NCBI RefSeq assembly: GCF_000423845.1 | Contig: NZ_AUIT01000008.1 | Span: forward strand, 1 to 64,000 | Reading direction: 5' to 3' | Length of the DNA stretch: 64,000 nucleotides | DNA from: Thermodesulfobacterium hveragerdense DSM 12571 | GTDB taxonomy: Bacteria > Desulfobacterota > Thermodesulfobacteria > Thermodesulfobacteriales > Thermodesulfobacteriaceae | Shown here: piece by piece, positions 43,259-52,751 of the stretch | How positions within the stretch are numbered: position 1 is the first letter of the stretch | Layout: each line of letters starts with the position of its first letter | Translations under genes and position numbers: made by a program | The notes under the pieces: model-generated | Seen by the model: the letters and a program-made list of their open reading frames with translations, nothing else | Database searches by the model: none | What the model was told of the DNA's origin: nothing

Positions 43259-45211
43259 CTATCTTAGGCAAAAATACAAAATAAAATAAAGAATAAGACC
43301 TACCAGGATAAAAGTATTGTAATGGTTAACAATTCCTGAATGTACCGTCCGTAAGCCTGAGCCTGCAAGACTTATAAGTTTGGCTGTGCCGTTGATAACC
43401 CCTTCTATCAAAATACCGTCTGATACCTTAGTAACCATCCATTTAGCTGTCCATAAGGTAGAACGTACAAAAAGTAAATCATACACCTCATCAAAATACC
43501 ACTTGGCATATAAAAAGCGATATACCGAAGGAAGGTTTTGGGATAACCAAAACTGAAGGTTTGGTCTTTTAAGATAGACTATCCAGGCTAAAAGGATACC
43601 CAAAAAGGCTGCCATAACAGAAAGTCCCATCAAAAGATACTCAGTCTGGTGTTCCATGGGCAGGGTCTTTGGATGTCCAAGAACCGACTCTAAAAAGTTT
43701 AAAAATACAGGGTTTCCTCCTAAGGAATGGGGAATTCCTAACCAACCTGCAAAAACAGCCCCTATGCTTATCAAACAAAGAGGAATAACCATCGTCCTTG
43801 GAGACTCATGAGGATGAAAATTCTTTCTCCCTTTATATTCTCCAAAGAACACCCGAAACACTAACCTGAAGGTATAAAAAGCTGTTAAAAACGCCACCAA
43901 AAGCCCTGTAACCCAAACCAACTTACCCCAGGGATATTGAGAGAAATAGGCCATCGCAAGTATTTCGTCTTTACTAAAAAATCCGGAAAGCCCTGGGAAA
44001 CCAGCCAAGGCTAATGCACCTATCATAAAGGTAACAAATGTATAGGGCATATACTTTCTTAATCCACCCATCTGCCTTATGTCGTTGGTATGAACCGCAT
44101 GGATCACGCTACCAGCACCGAGGAAAAGCAGAGCTTTAAAATAGGCATGGGTAAAGAGGTGAAAAATACCTGCAGCAAAGGCCCCTACTCCACAGGCCAT
44201 AAACATATATCCTAATTGAGACATGGTAGAGTAAGCGATGATCCTTTTGATATCAAACCTGGTAGGGGCGATGGTTGCTGCCATAAAGCAGGTTAAAGCC
44301 CCCACCAAAGCTACCATAGCCATGGCATAAGAAGAAAGCTCAAAAAGGCCATGGAGCCTTGCTACCATGAAAACCCCTGCGGTAACCATCGTAGCCGCAT
44401 GGATTAGCGCAGAAACAGGGGTTGGACCTTCCATCGCATCAGGAAGCCAGGTATGAAGCGGAACCTGTGCGCTTTTACCCATAGCCCCACAAAAAAGTAA
44501 AAAGGCAATCAAAAAAGGAACATGGATTTCTAAACCTAAAAAGTCTATATATTTTTCAGACAAAAGAGGGAGCTTAGAAAAGACCTCCTGGTAATAAAGA
44601 GCTCCTGTATAATAAAACAGGGCAAACACCCCCAGGGCAAAACCAAAATCACCTACCCTGTTAACGATAAAGGCTTTTTTGGCTGCGTTGGCTGCACTCT
44701 TTTTCTCATACCAGAAACCGATCAAAAGGTAAGAACAAAGCCCTACTGCCTCCCACCCTAAATAAAGCTGAACCACATTGTTAGAAAGAACCAGCATCAG
44801 CATGCTAAACGTGAAAAGAGAGATGTAAGAAAAAAAACGATAATATCCAGGGTCTCCATACATATAGCCGATAGAGTAAACATGGATAAGAAAGGATAAC
44901 GAAAGCACCATCGTGGTCATTAATATAGAAAGAGGGTCAACTAAAAAACCTAACCCTACCTTCAAGTTTAAAGCAAAAATCCAGGTATAAAGGTCAAAAT
45001 CAAAAATCTTTCCTGAAAGGACCTCAAACAAAATCTTTAAAGAGATCAGAAAACTTATGAAAATAGCTAACACTGGAATCTGATGTGCCTTTTCCCTTAA
45101 ATATCTTTTACCAAAGATAAGGGTAAAAAGACTACCTAAAAGGGGTATAAAAGGTATAAGAAAAACCCAGAGGTTAAAATGGGTAATCAACTCATAAGGA
45201 TGTTCTGCCAT
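43259..45211 (-). CDS. nuoL: Respiratory complex I subunit NuoL
   Basis: A 650-residue membrane subunit with the antiporter core (GWEAVGLCSYLLIGFW, then GKSAQVPLHTWLPDAMEGPTPVSALIHAATMVTAG). The C-terminal part contains the long lateral helix and a last membrane helix. It is the outermost pumping subunit of complex I. The gene follows nuoK by 5 bases in the standard order. Confidence 0.96.
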   Translation of the reverse strand: MAEHPYELITHFNLWVFLIPFIPLLGSLFTLIFGKRYLREKAHQIPVLAIFISFLISLKILFEVLSGKIFDFDLYTWIFALNLKVGLGFLVDPLSILMTTMVLSLSFLIHVYSIGYMYGDPGYYRFFSYISLFTFSMLMLVLSNNVVQLYLGWEAVGLCSYLLIGFWYEKKSAANAAKKAFIVNRVGDFGFALGVFALFYYTGALYYQEVFSKLPLLSEKYIDFLGLEIHVPFLIAFLLFCGAMGKSAQVPLHTWLPDAMEGPTPVSALIHAATMVTAGVFMVARLHGLFELSSYAMAMVALVGALTCFMAATIAPTRFDIKRIIAYSTMSQLGYMFMACGVGAFAAGIFHLFTHAYFKALLFLGAGSVIHAVHTNDIRQMGGLRKYMPYTFVTFMIGALALAGFPGLSGFFSKDEILAMAYFSQYPWGKLVWVTGLLVAFLTAFYTFRLVFRVFFGEYKGRKNFHPHESPRTMVIPLCLISIGAVFAGWLGIPHSLGGNPVFLNFLESVLGHPKTLPMEHQTEYLLMGLSVMAAFLGILLAWIVYLKRPNLQFWLSQNLPSVYRFLYAKWYFDEVYDLLFVRSTLWTAKWMVTKVSDGILIEGVINGTAKLISLAGSGLRTVHSGIVNHYNTFILVGLILYFILYFCLR

Positions 45212-45216
45212 AAAAA

Positions 45217-45519
45217 CTACCCCTTGTAATGGTTTATTTCTTCGGTATAAACGGTTTTAAGTTTTTTGTAAATCAATATAGCTAAAGTCAATCCGATCGC
45301 AGCCTCAGCCGCAGCCATCGCTATGATAAAAAATACCATCACATAACCAGTTATGTCTTTTTTAAAATAAGAAAGTGCGGCAAAAAGGATGATGATGGCG
45401 TTAAGCATAATCTCTATGGAAACCAAAACTACTATCAAATTTCGCCTCATCAAGAAACCAAAAAGTCCTATCAGAAAAAGGACCAATGATAGGATTAAAT
45501 ATGCCTCAAAAGGTACCAT
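45217..45519 (-). CDS. nuoK: Respiratory complex I subunit NuoK
   Basis: A 100-residue membrane subunit with three helices. SIEIMLNAIIILF carries the conserved glutamate in helix 2 and FIIAMAAAEAAIGLTLAILIYK the one in helix 3; both belong to the proton path. It lies 7 bases after nuoJ. Confidence 0.95.
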   Translation of the reverse strand: MVPFEAYLILSLVLFLIGLFGFLMRRNLIVVLVSIEIMLNAIIILFAALSYFKKDITGYVMVFFIIAMAAAEAAIGLTLAILIYKKLKTVYTEEINHYKG

Positions 45520-45526
45520 CTTTTTC

Positions 45527-46069
45527 CTAAGCCTCCTCTGTAGTTTTAACTTTTCTTACCAAAAAGACCGCCCCTAAAACCGCTACCAGCAATATCACTC
45601 CTATGATCTCAAAAGGCAAAAGATAATAGTTAAAAAGATAATGGGCTATCCACCAAAGGTTGTCTTTTTCCAAAGGATTAAAGGGTAGTACTGCTTGCTC
45701 AAACTTTTTGGCTCCATATATCAAGTAAAGATTAACACCCATGAACCCTAAAAACAGCAAAAAAACTAAACTACAGAGGCAAAAACGTTTAACAAAGAAG
45801 CTGTGTTTTGTCTCCTTTCTCAGGTTTATCAGATAAACCACAAACAAAAATAAGACCAGCACCGCCCCTGCGTATACAATCAGCTGTACAGCCATCAAAA
45901 ACTCAGAGCCAAGGGTTAAAAGCAAAAAAGCCTGATGCACCACCATTACCAAAACGAGAAGTATGGTGTGTACTGGATTTTTCGATAAAACCGCAAGCAC
46001 ACTTGAAACCACCATCGCAAAAGCTAAATACCCAAAAATAAGGCTGTTAAGCTCTATACCCAATCCCAT
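45527..46069 (-). CDS. nuoJ: Respiratory complex I subunit NuoJ
   Basis: A 180-residue membrane subunit with five helices. The early segment VVSSVLAVLSKNPVHTILLVLVMVV and MAVQLIVYAGAVLVLFLFVVYL are typical, as is the C-terminal EIIGVILLVAVLGAVFLVRK. It links the quinone site to the pumping arm. It lies 2 bases after nuoI. Confidence 0.93.
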   Translation of the reverse strand: MGLGIELNSLIFGYLAFAMVVSSVLAVLSKNPVHTILLVLVMVVHQAFLLLTLGSEFLMAVQLIVYAGAVLVLFLFVVYLINLRKETKHSFFVKRFCLCSLVFLLFLGFMGVNLYLIYGAKKFEQAVLPFNPLEKDNLWWIAHYLFNYYLLPFEIIGVILLVAVLGAVFLVRKVKTTEEA

Positions 46070-46071
46070 GC

Positions 46072-46623
46072 TTAAACCCCTTTAGCCTTTCTTTTTACTA
46101 TAGAAAATAACTCCTCTGGGATACCCTTAGGTTTCCAGAATGGATTAAAGTAAGGCCTTTCAGCTTTAGCGATAAACTCATCCCAGTTTTTAAGCAATCT
46201 TTCCTGGTCAAAATAAAGGTCTTCTCTGTTTTCGCCTACATACTGATAAAACTCTGTAAGCACCAAGGCATTAACCGGACAAACCTCTACACAATAACCA
46301 CAATACACGCACCTTGAAGCATCTATAGCATACTGAGCTAATTGCCTTTTCCTCTTTCCTTCCTCCTCTATCTCTACAGTTTTGATGTAGATACATTTTG
46401 AAGGGCAAACCCGTTCACATCTGTGGCAAGCCACACAGATAGGTCCCTGGGTAAGTTCACTTCTAACCAAAGCATGTCTTCCTCTAAAACCTGGATAAGA
46501 TTGAGGAATTACCTTGTCGTAGCATTCGATGGTAACAGGCTTCTCAAACAGTAATTTTTTAAGGGTCAAGGCTAATCCCCTTAGGATCTCTATCAAAAAA
46601 ACCTTTTCAACAAGACTCTTCAC
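46072..46623 (-). CDS. nuoI: Respiratory complex I subunit NuoI (two [4Fe-4S])
   Basis: A 183-residue iron-sulfur subunit. Two ferredoxin motifs, CVACHRCERVCP (about 79-90) and CVYCGYCVEVCP (about 122-133), bind two [4Fe-4S] clusters that hand electrons to NuoB. An N-terminal amphipathic helix anchors it to the membrane. The start is GTG with an AGGAGG site nine bases before it. It lies 13 bases after nuoH. Confidence 0.94.
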   Translation of the reverse strand: MKSLVEKVFLIEILRGLALTLKKLLFEKPVTIECYDKVIPQSYPGFRGRHALVRSELTQGPICVACHRCERVCPSKCIYIKTVEIEEEGKRKRQLAQYAIDASRCVYCGYCVEVCPVNALVLTEFYQYVGENREDLYFDQERLLKNWDEFIAKAERPYFNPFWKPKGIPEELFSIVKRKAKGV

Positions 46624-46636
46624 CTTCGAAATCCTC

Positions 46637-47617
46637 CTAAAAAATCAGTTTTATCAAGGCTGTTAAAAACAGATTTATCAAACCAAGAGGGATAAGCACC
46701 TTCCATCCAAGGTCCATAAGCTGGTCATAACGATATCTCGGAAGGGTAGCCCTTATCCAGATGTAAAAGAAAAGTAAGGCATAAACTTTTACCACAAACC
46801 AGAAAAAGGGAACATAAGGGACCTCAAAAGGCCCTGCCCAACCACCTAAAAAACAAGTAACTGCAAGGGCACTCATCACAAGCATTCCAAAATATTCTGC
46901 CAGATAAAAAAGTGCAAACCTCATACCTGAATATTCTACAAAATACCCTGCAACAAGCTCTGTCTCTGCCTCAGGCAAATCAAAGGGAGTGCGATTACAC
47001 TCAGCTACCGCTGAAACGATAAAAACAAAAAAGCCAATCAGCTGAGGAATAAGATAAACCTTAAAAGGTGAGTTTATCTGAGCTCTTACGATATCTCCAA
47101 GGTTAAGGGACCCTGCCATCAAAACCACGCTTAAAAGGGCAAGGCTCATCGCTATCTCATAGCTTATCACCTGAGCACTGGCCCTAAGCCCTCCTAAAAA
47201 GGCATACCTTGAGTTAGAAGCCCATCCTGATAGTATAACTCCATAGGCACTTAAAGAGCTTAAAGCCAAAATAAACAAAAGACCTACGTTTATGTTGCTT
47301 ATCACAAAATTTTCCCAAAGAGGCACCAACGCTATCCCTGTTCCAGCACAAACCAGAGAGATAAAAGGGGCGATATAAAATACAGGCCTATCTACCTGAG
47401 CAGGAATGATATCTTCCTTGGTAAGCAGCTTTAACATGTCAGCTATGGGTTGTAAAAGCCCTCTTGGTCCTACTCTGTTAGGTCCAAGCCTTTGTTGCAT
47501 CCTGGCAATGATCTTTCTTTCTGCGTAAGTAAGATAAGCTACGTGTAAAAGGCTTACTATAAGCAGGATCACCGTTCCTGCCAAAAACCAAAACAGATTG
47601 GACCAAAGGTCTTCCAT
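46637..47617 (-). CDS. nuoH: Respiratory complex I subunit NuoH
   Basis: A 326-residue membrane subunit that forms much of the quinone chamber. RMQQRLGPNRVGPRGLLQPIADMLKLLTKEDI and EYSGMRFALFYLAEYFGM are conserved. FDLPEAETELVAGYFVEYSG holds the key acidic residues. GGAGG precedes the start, and it follows nuoD by 9 bases. Confidence 0.96.
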   Translation of the reverse strand: MEDLWSNLFWFLAGTVILLIVSLLHVAYLTYAERKIIARMQQRLGPNRVGPRGLLQPIADMLKLLTKEDIIPAQVDRPVFYIAPFISLVCAGTGIALVPLWENFVISNINVGLLFILALSSLSAYGVILSGWASNSRYAFLGGLRASAQVISYEIAMSLALLSVVLMAGSLNLGDIVRAQINSPFKVYLIPQLIGFFVFIVSAVAECNRTPFDLPEAETELVAGYFVEYSGMRFALFYLAEYFGMLVMSALAVTCFLGGWAGPFEVPYVPFFWFVVKVYALLFFYIWIRATLPRYRYDQLMDLGWKVLIPLGLINLFLTALIKLIF

Positions 47618-47626
47618 ATATCCTCC

Positions 47627-48856
47627 TTACCTGTCAGAATCCCCTAAAACTATGTCAAGGGTCCCTATAATGGCTACCAGATCAGCAATCATATGCCCTT
47701 TTGTCATATGAGAAATGGCAGAGATATGTACAAAAGAGGGAGTCCTGATCCTAAGCCTCCAGGGTCTACTTGAACCATCACTTACCACATAAACCGAAAG
47801 TTCACCCTTAGGAGATTCTATAGAAGCAAAGGCCTCCCCTACAGGGACGATTTCTTTTTCTTTTGGTTTAAACATAACCCCAAGCTTGGGATGGGGTTGG
47901 GCAGAAACCTCTCTCACCTTTTCTGGCATAAGAAGGTCAGGAGAATTTTCAGCTAACACTGCCTCTCCTTCAGTTTCAGAAAGTCTGTCTAAACATTGTT
48001 TAATAATCCAGTTAGACTGACGAAGCTCTATCATCCTTACTCTATAACGATCATAGGTATCTCCATTTTGTCCTATAGGAACCTCAAACTCTACCTCAGA
48101 GTAAGCATCATAAGGTCTAAACTTTCTTACGTCATAGGAAACCCCTGACCCCCTTAAACAGGGACCGGTAAGTCCTAAGTTAAAAGCCTCTTCAGTAGAA
48201 ACCACCGCTATGTTCTTGGTTCGTTTAAGCCAGATACGGTTGGTATCGATTAAGGTCTCGTAGTCGGTAATCCTTTTAGGAAACTCCTCTACAAACCGAT
48301 AGAGTTCCTCTATAACCTCAGGCTCAAAATCTCTTCTTACCCCACCCACCCTAACGTAACTATGGGTGAGCCTTGCCCCACAAATCCTTTCATAGATGTT
48401 TAACAACCATTCTCTGTCCCTAAAACAGTAAAGAAAAACCGTCATCGCACCTATATCAAGTGCATGGGTTGCAAGCCAGAGCAAATGACTACATATCCTT
48501 GCCATCTCTGAAACGATCGTCCTTATCAGTTTAGCCCTTCTTGGCACCTCAAGTCTGAGAAGTTTTTCAAACGCAAGGGCAAAGGCTACGTTGTTTGCCG
48601 CAGAAGAAATATAGTCTAACCGGTCACTCAAAACGATGGTCTGGTTGTAGTTAAGATTTTCTGCAAGTTTTTCTATTCCTCTATGAAGATAACCGATGAT
48701 AGGGTCGCAGTTAACGATGGTTTCTCCCTCTAACTCAAGGAAAAGACGTAAAACCCCGTGAGTAGAAGGGTGCTGAGGACCCATGTTCAGGTAAAAAGGC
48801 TCCTCCCAGCTGTCTTTGCCTTTCTGTTTTTTATTAACCTCTAAAACTAAAGACAT
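47627..48856 (-). CDS. nuoD: Respiratory complex I subunit NuoD
   Basis: A 409-residue subunit related to the large subunit of NiFe hydrogenases. It shapes the quinone site together with NuoB. NMGPQHPSTHGVLRL near residue 25, PIIGYLHRGIEKLAE and LLWLATHALDIGAMTVF are typical. The stop of nuoC lies 3 bases before the start. Confidence 0.95.
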   Translation of the reverse strand: MSLVLEVNKKQKGKDSWEEPFYLNMGPQHPSTHGVLRLFLELEGETIVNCDPIIGYLHRGIEKLAENLNYNQTIVLSDRLDYISSAANNVAFALAFEKLLRLEVPRRAKLIRTIVSEMARICSHLLWLATHALDIGAMTVFLYCFRDREWLLNIYERICGARLTHSYVRVGGVRRDFEPEVIEELYRFVEEFPKRITDYETLIDTNRIWLKRTKNIAVVSTEEAFNLGLTGPCLRGSGVSYDVRKFRPYDAYSEVEFEVPIGQNGDTYDRYRVRMIELRQSNWIIKQCLDRLSETEGEAVLAENSPDLLMPEKVREVSAQPHPKLGVMFKPKEKEIVPVGEAFASIESPKGELSVYVVSDGSSRPWRLRIRTPSFVHISAISHMTKGHMIADLVAIIGTLDIVLGDSDR

Positions 48857-48859
48857 CCT

Positions 48860-49372
48860 TTAGCCTCTCCTCTTATACTTTTCTAACAAAACCTTGTATG
48901 GTTCCCAATCCTCTTCCTCTGAGAAAAGAGGATAATCCTTTCTTAAAGGATACCCCTTCCAGTCTTCAGGCATAAGCACCCTTCTTAAGTCAGGATGACC
49001 TTTAAAAACTATCCCAAACATATCAAAACACTCTCTCTCAAACCAGTTAGCCTCTTTCCACAGAGAGGTGATAGAATACTGCCAGGGATCCTCTTCTGGA
49101 ACCCTAACCTTTAACCTTAAAAGTTTTTTTTCATCTAAATTATAAACATGATAAACCACCTCAAACCTTTCCTCAAAGGTCTTAGGTTTGTATCCTAAGT
49201 AATCAACCCCACAAAGGTCGATCAGATGGATAAAACCTTTTTCTTGTTTAAGCCAGGTTATAAGGTCTAAAAAACCTTCTCTATTACAAACCACCACTTC
49301 TCCGTCAACCTCCTGAAAACCTTCTTTCACTATCTCTGGAAACTTAGTCTTTAACTCTTCATAAAGTGCCAT
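48860..49372 (-). CDS. nuoC: Respiratory complex I subunit NuoC
   Basis: A 170-residue subunit of the peripheral arm that packs against NuoB and NuoD. The family signature [38 protein letters not shown] is complete. It is separate from nuoD, not fused as in some bacteria. Confidence 0.95.
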   Translation of the reverse strand: MALYEELKTKFPEIVKEGFQEVDGEVVVCNREGFLDLITWLKQEKGFIHLIDLCGVDYLGYKPKTFEERFEVVYHVYNLDEKKLLRLKVRVPEEDPWQYSITSLWKEANWFERECFDMFGIVFKGHPDLRRVLMPEDWKGYPLRKDYPLFSEEEDWEPYKVLLEKYKRRG

Positions 49373-49375
49373 ACA

Positions 49376-49891
49376 CTATCTCCAGTAACCCCATCTTTTA
49401 GTCTCTTTTTTTATTTTTTCCTGGAGTTGCAATAAAGCATAGATCAAGGCTTCAGGACGAGGAGGGCATCCAGGGAGATAGATGTCTACCGGTAAAAACT
49501 GGTCTACTCCCTGAGCTACCGCATAGGTTTTAAAGATTCCACCAGAGCAAGCACAACTTCCCATGGCGATCACATACTTAGGCTCTGGCATCTGGTCATA
49601 TACCCTTCTTACTATCGGAGCCATCTTTTTGGTTACCGTACCTGCCACTATCAAAAGGTCTGCCTGACGAGGGGTGGCTCTAAAGATGATCCCATATCGG
49701 TCAAGGTCATAGTGACTGGCACCAGTTGCCATCATCTCTATCGCACAGCAGGCAAGCCCAAAGGTAAGAGGCCACAAAGAACCTGCTCTCGCCCAGTTTA
49801 CCACCTTATCTATGGTAGTAACAACCACAGGGGCTCCTGGGACCTGTCTTACTCCAGGTGCTATCTCTATGGTAGATTTTTCTACTCCCAT
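49376..49891 (-). CDS. nuoB: Respiratory complex I subunit NuoB (N2 cluster)
   Basis: A 171-residue subunit that holds cluster N2, the last iron-sulfur site before quinone. The four ligands are in [19 protein letters not shown] and PGCPPRPE. The ATG at 49891 is chosen: GAAGGAGC lies 6 bases before it and the conserved protein begins there. A longer frame back to 49975 would run into nuoA and has no homology. The start overlaps nuoA by 10 bases. Confidence 0.95.
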   Translation of the reverse strand: MGVEKSTIEIAPGVRQVPGAPVVVTTIDKVVNWARAGSLWPLTFGLACCAIEMMATGASHYDLDRYGIIFRATPRQADLLIVAGTVTKKMAPIVRRVYDQMPEPKYVIAMGSCACSGGIFKTYAVAQGVDQFLPVDIYLPGCPPRPEALIYALLQLQEKIKKETKRWGYWR

Positions 49892-50235
49892 TTTAAAGCT
49901 CCTTCTCTCCAGGCATAGACATAGGCTACCAACAACAAAAACACAAAAACCGCTATTTCTACAAAACCAAACCAACCAAGGTCTTCAAAAACTACTGCCC
50001 AGGGATAAAGAAAAACCAACTCAACATCAAACACCAAAAAAATCACAGCTATCAGGTAAAATTTCACCTTAAGGGGTATTCTTGCATCCCAGGAAACATC
50101 TATACCACATTCATAAGGCTTAAACTTAGCAGAGTTAAACCTTTTTAAAGCCAAAAAATTGTTAGCTATCACCAATAAAATCCCAAGAAGAAAAAGTAAA
50201 AAACCAAACAAAAAAATCCCCTGATACCCACTCAT
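49882..50235 (-). CDS. nuoA: Respiratory complex I subunit NuoA
   Basis: A 117-residue membrane subunit with three helices. [44 protein letters not shown] is the conserved core, with the ECG loop near the quinone chamber. It lies 1 base after the ferredoxin-like gene. Confidence 0.95.
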   Translation of the reverse strand: MSGYQGIFLFGFLLFLLGILLVIANNFLALKRFNSAKFKPYECGIDVSWDARIPLKVKFYLIAVIFLVFDVELVFLYPWAVVFEDLGWFGFVEIAVFVFLLLVAYVYAWREGALKWE

Positions 50236-50236
50236 C

Positions 50237-50665
50237 TTATTTTTCTTCCTCCTTAGGTTTAGGCGTTTCTTTAACTACCTCTAAAGCCTGATTAGGACAA
50301 GCCTCTACACAATAAGGTAAAAGGCCTGCCTTTACCCTTTCTAAACAAAGGTCACATTTGTTAATCCTGCCTGTTTTTTTGTTAAACTTAGGGATACCAA
50401 ACGGGCAAGCCTCCTCACAGTTTCTACATCCCACACAAAGCTCTGGATAAAGCCTTACCACCTCTCCTTCTCTTTCTATGGCACCTACAGGACACACCGA
50501 CGCACATTGAGGCCTTTTACACTGAAGACAAGAAAAATAATAAAACTTGCCATCTACCTCATAAACAGCACAATTACTTAACCCTTCATGATTTTCTGCA
50601 CATGCCTTAACACATTCCCCACAACCAGAACAACGTTCAGGATAATGCTTTATCTTATATTTCAT
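50237..50665 (-). CDS. Four-cluster ferredoxin-like protein at head of nuo operon
   Basis: A 142-residue iron-sulfur protein of the HycB/DmsB type. Motifs for four [4Fe-4S] clusters are visible: CSGCGECVKAC, CLQCKRPQCASVC, CVGCRNCEEAC and CDLC...CVEAC. It has no membrane helix or signal peptide, so it is cytoplasmic. It is the first gene of an 11-subunit nuo operon that lacks nuoEFG, so it may feed electrons from an unknown donor (for example ferredoxin) to the complex. This is inferred from position. GAGAGG precedes the ATG. Confidence 0.8.
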   Translation of the reverse strand: MKYKIKHYPERCSGCGECVKACAENHEGLSNCAVYEVDGKFYYFSCLQCKRPQCASVCPVGAIEREGEVVRLYPELCVGCRNCEEACPFGIPKFNKKTGRINKCDLCLERVKAGLLPYCVEACPNQALEVVKETPKPKEEEK

Positions 50666-50783
50666 CTATAACCTCTCTTTAACCAAGAATAACTTGTTAG
50701 CTTTATCCTTAAATCTCTAATCTCTGCTATCCCTTTTTAAACCACTTGTTAAATATTTCACATATCTTAAAAAACTTTTAACC

Positions 50784-51485
50784 TTAAACCTTAATTACCA
50801 AGATGTCTTCATACTCGCTATTTTGCACCAGTCTACACTGTTCATAGAAACACATGAAAAGAAGAGCCAGAAAATAACAAACCATTCTTAACACATCAAG
50901 ATCTCTGGTTTTTAGGAAATCTTTAAAATAAAAAGAAGGATTTTGTTGTAAAAACTGATAAACCTCATCTATGTAATCTTCTATCGAAACCTGTGGCAGC
51001 CTTTCTAAGACTTCTGTTTTAAGAGTTTCCCGTTGAAGCACCCTGAGAAGAGCCTGTAAAAGAAGATTGAAAGCCTGTTGACTTTCTGGACTGTTTGACA
51101 TTTCATCTGAAGACAATTGAACCTCTGAACTTTTAGGCAAAAAGACTTTATCTTCAAGAACCCGGTCTAAGGGGATAAGGTTATAGTAATAAAAATGTCT
51201 TTTTCTTAGAACTTCTTCCTCGGGATAAAATTCCTCAAAGGGTTGAGGTTCTTCCTTAGAAGGTGTGTTTAACAATAAACAACTTTTCCAGTAGAGGGCT
51301 TCAGAAAGTTTAACTATAAACTCTAAAAACAAACCAGAAAAAAGCTTGGGTAGAGGAACGGTTGCTAAAAGTGCTACAAACTCTGAAAGATTATACTTTA
51401 AAACCTCCTGTTTGTTTTTGGTAAAAACTTTCCTGAATTGCTCTAAGTCTGTGTATACTTCTACCTCGCGTAAGCCTTCTGTCAT
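50784..51485 (-). CDS. scpA: ScpA-like segregation and condensation protein (divergent)
   Basis: A 233-residue protein with the pattern of ScpA, the kleisin that closes the SMC ring in chromosome segregation. The N-terminal part has NLSEFVALLATVPLP and FLEFIVKLSEALYWKSCLLL, like the ScpA segment xFLVxAAxLLxIKS. The C-terminal winged helix has VCYFLALLFMCFYEQCRLVQNSEYEDILV. ScpB is not in the window. It follows the CoA-binding gene with no gap. Similarity is clear at both ends but weak in the middle. Confidence 0.7.
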   Translation of the reverse strand: MTEGLREVEVYTDLEQFRKVFTKNKQEVLKYNLSEFVALLATVPLPKLFSGLFLEFIVKLSEALYWKSCLLLNTPSKEEPQPFEEFYPEEEVLRKRHFYYYNLIPLDRVLEDKVFLPKSSEVQLSSDEMSNSPESQQAFNLLLQALLRVLQRETLKTEVLERLPQVSIEDYIDEVYQFLQQNPSFYFKDFLKTRDLDVLRMVCYFLALLFMCFYEQCRLVQNSEYEDILVIKV

Positions 51486-51935
51486 CTACTGGCCTTTTTT
51501 TTTGCCTATTATATGGACTTTTTTAAAACATTTATTCATCACTACCTTTATCCCGTGGGATTCAGCAAGTTTTTTGGCCTCTTCGTTCACCACCCCCTCT
51601 TGCATCCAGATTACCTTAGGGTTTAAAGCCAATGCCTCTTCTACTATCGGCAAAACCATCTCAGGTTTTCTAAAAATAATCACTACCTCAGGATAGAGCT
51701 CCTCAGGAAGTTGAGATAGAGAAGGGTATACCTTTTTTCCAAGGATTTCTTCCCTTACCGGGTTTATAGGGACCACTTCAAAGCCTTCTTTTAGCAGATA
51801 TTCCATCACCTGATAGCTTGGTCGATCTGGATTATGACTTGCCCCTACTATGGCTAATTTTTTGTATTTCTTAGGTATTTCTAAAATCTCGTAAGAAAGG
51901 TCGGTATAATCAGGTAAACTACACTGTTCTGTCAT
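51486..51935 (-). CDS. CoA-binding-domain protein (YccU-like)
   Basis: A 149-residue protein of one Rossmann-like CoA-binding domain. KKLAIVGASHNPDRPSYQVM is near residue 25. EVVPINPVREEILGKKVYPSL and the C-terminal KVVMNKCFKKVH are typical of the YccU family. Its role is unknown; the family is related to the CoA-binding part of succinyl-CoA synthetase. It ends directly at the scpA start. Confidence 0.85.
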   Translation of the reverse strand: MTEQCSLPDYTDLSYEILEIPKKYKKLAIVGASHNPDRPSYQVMEYLLKEGFEVVPINPVREEILGKKVYPSLSQLPEELYPEVVIIFRKPEMVLPIVEEALALNPKVIWMQEGVVNEEAKKLAESHGIKVVMNKCFKKVHIIGKKKGQ

Positions 51936-51965
51936 GTCTTTTTCTCCCCCTCTGTAAAAGGCTCC

Positions 51966-52727
51966 TTAAAGGGCTACAGCACAAATTTTTAAAAACTTAT
52001 CAGGGTCTAAAGAAGCCCCACCTACCAATACCCCATCAATGTTAGGTTGTTTGATAAGGCTTCCTATGTTTTCAGGGGTTACACTTCCTCCGTAAAGTAT
52101 TCTTATGGTTTCTGCCTTCTCTTTTCCGTAAAGACCTGAAAGAAAATCTCTGATAAAACCATGGACTTCTTCAGCCTGTTCAGGGGTTGCGGTAATTCCT
52201 GTTCCTATAGCCCAAACTGGTTCATAAGCTATCACCAGATCCCTTTCCCAAACCTCTTTAATCCCGATTAAACCTGCCTCTAATTGCGATTTTATAACCT
52301 CTAAGGTTTTATTCTGCTGTCTTTCTTCGAGAGTTTCTCCTACACAAAGAACAGGGGTCAGCCCAAAACGAAAAACACCTTCTGCTCTTTTTCCTACCAG
52401 CTCATTGGTTTCTCCGAAAATATGTCTTCTTTCTGAATGACCTACTATTACATACTCAACCCCTAACTCCTTAAGCATCAAAGGGGATATTTCTCCGGTA
52501 AAAGCACCTTTTTCCTCCCAGCAGGCATTTTGAGCACCTAACTTGATAGGTGAACCATCAGTCAGTTTCCTTGAGTAAGCTAATGCTGTAAAAGGTGGGG
52601 CTATCATTATTTCTTTGGCTGAAAGGTTTATTGTTTCTAAGTCTTTAAGAAACTTCTCAAAATAGGCCTTTACTTCAGCCAAAGTTTTATGCATCTTCCA
52701 GTTTCCAGCTAAAAGAACCTTTTTCAT
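51966..52727 (-). CDS. tpiA: Triose-phosphate isomerase
   Basis: It interconverts dihydroxyacetone phosphate and glyceraldehyde 3-phosphate in glycolysis and gluconeogenesis. The 253-residue barrel has the start GNWKMHK, catalytic His in VGHSERR, catalytic Glu in AYEPVWAIGTG, and the closing loop ILYGGSVTPEN. It lies 24 bases after pgk. Confidence 0.96.
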   Translation of the reverse strand: MKKVLLAGNWKMHKTLAEVKAYFEKFLKDLETINLSAKEIMIAPPFTALAYSRKLTDGSPIKLGAQNACWEEKGAFTGEISPLMLKELGVEYVIVGHSERRHIFGETNELVGKRAEGVFRFGLTPVLCVGETLEERQQNKTLEVIKSQLEAGLIGIKEVWERDLVIAYEPVWAIGTGITATPEQAEEVHGFIRDFLSGLYGKEKAETIRILYGGSVTPENIGSLIKQPNIDGVLVGGASLDPDKFLKICAVAL

Positions 52728-52751
52728 AAACCTAACTCCCTTTTTTTCAGG

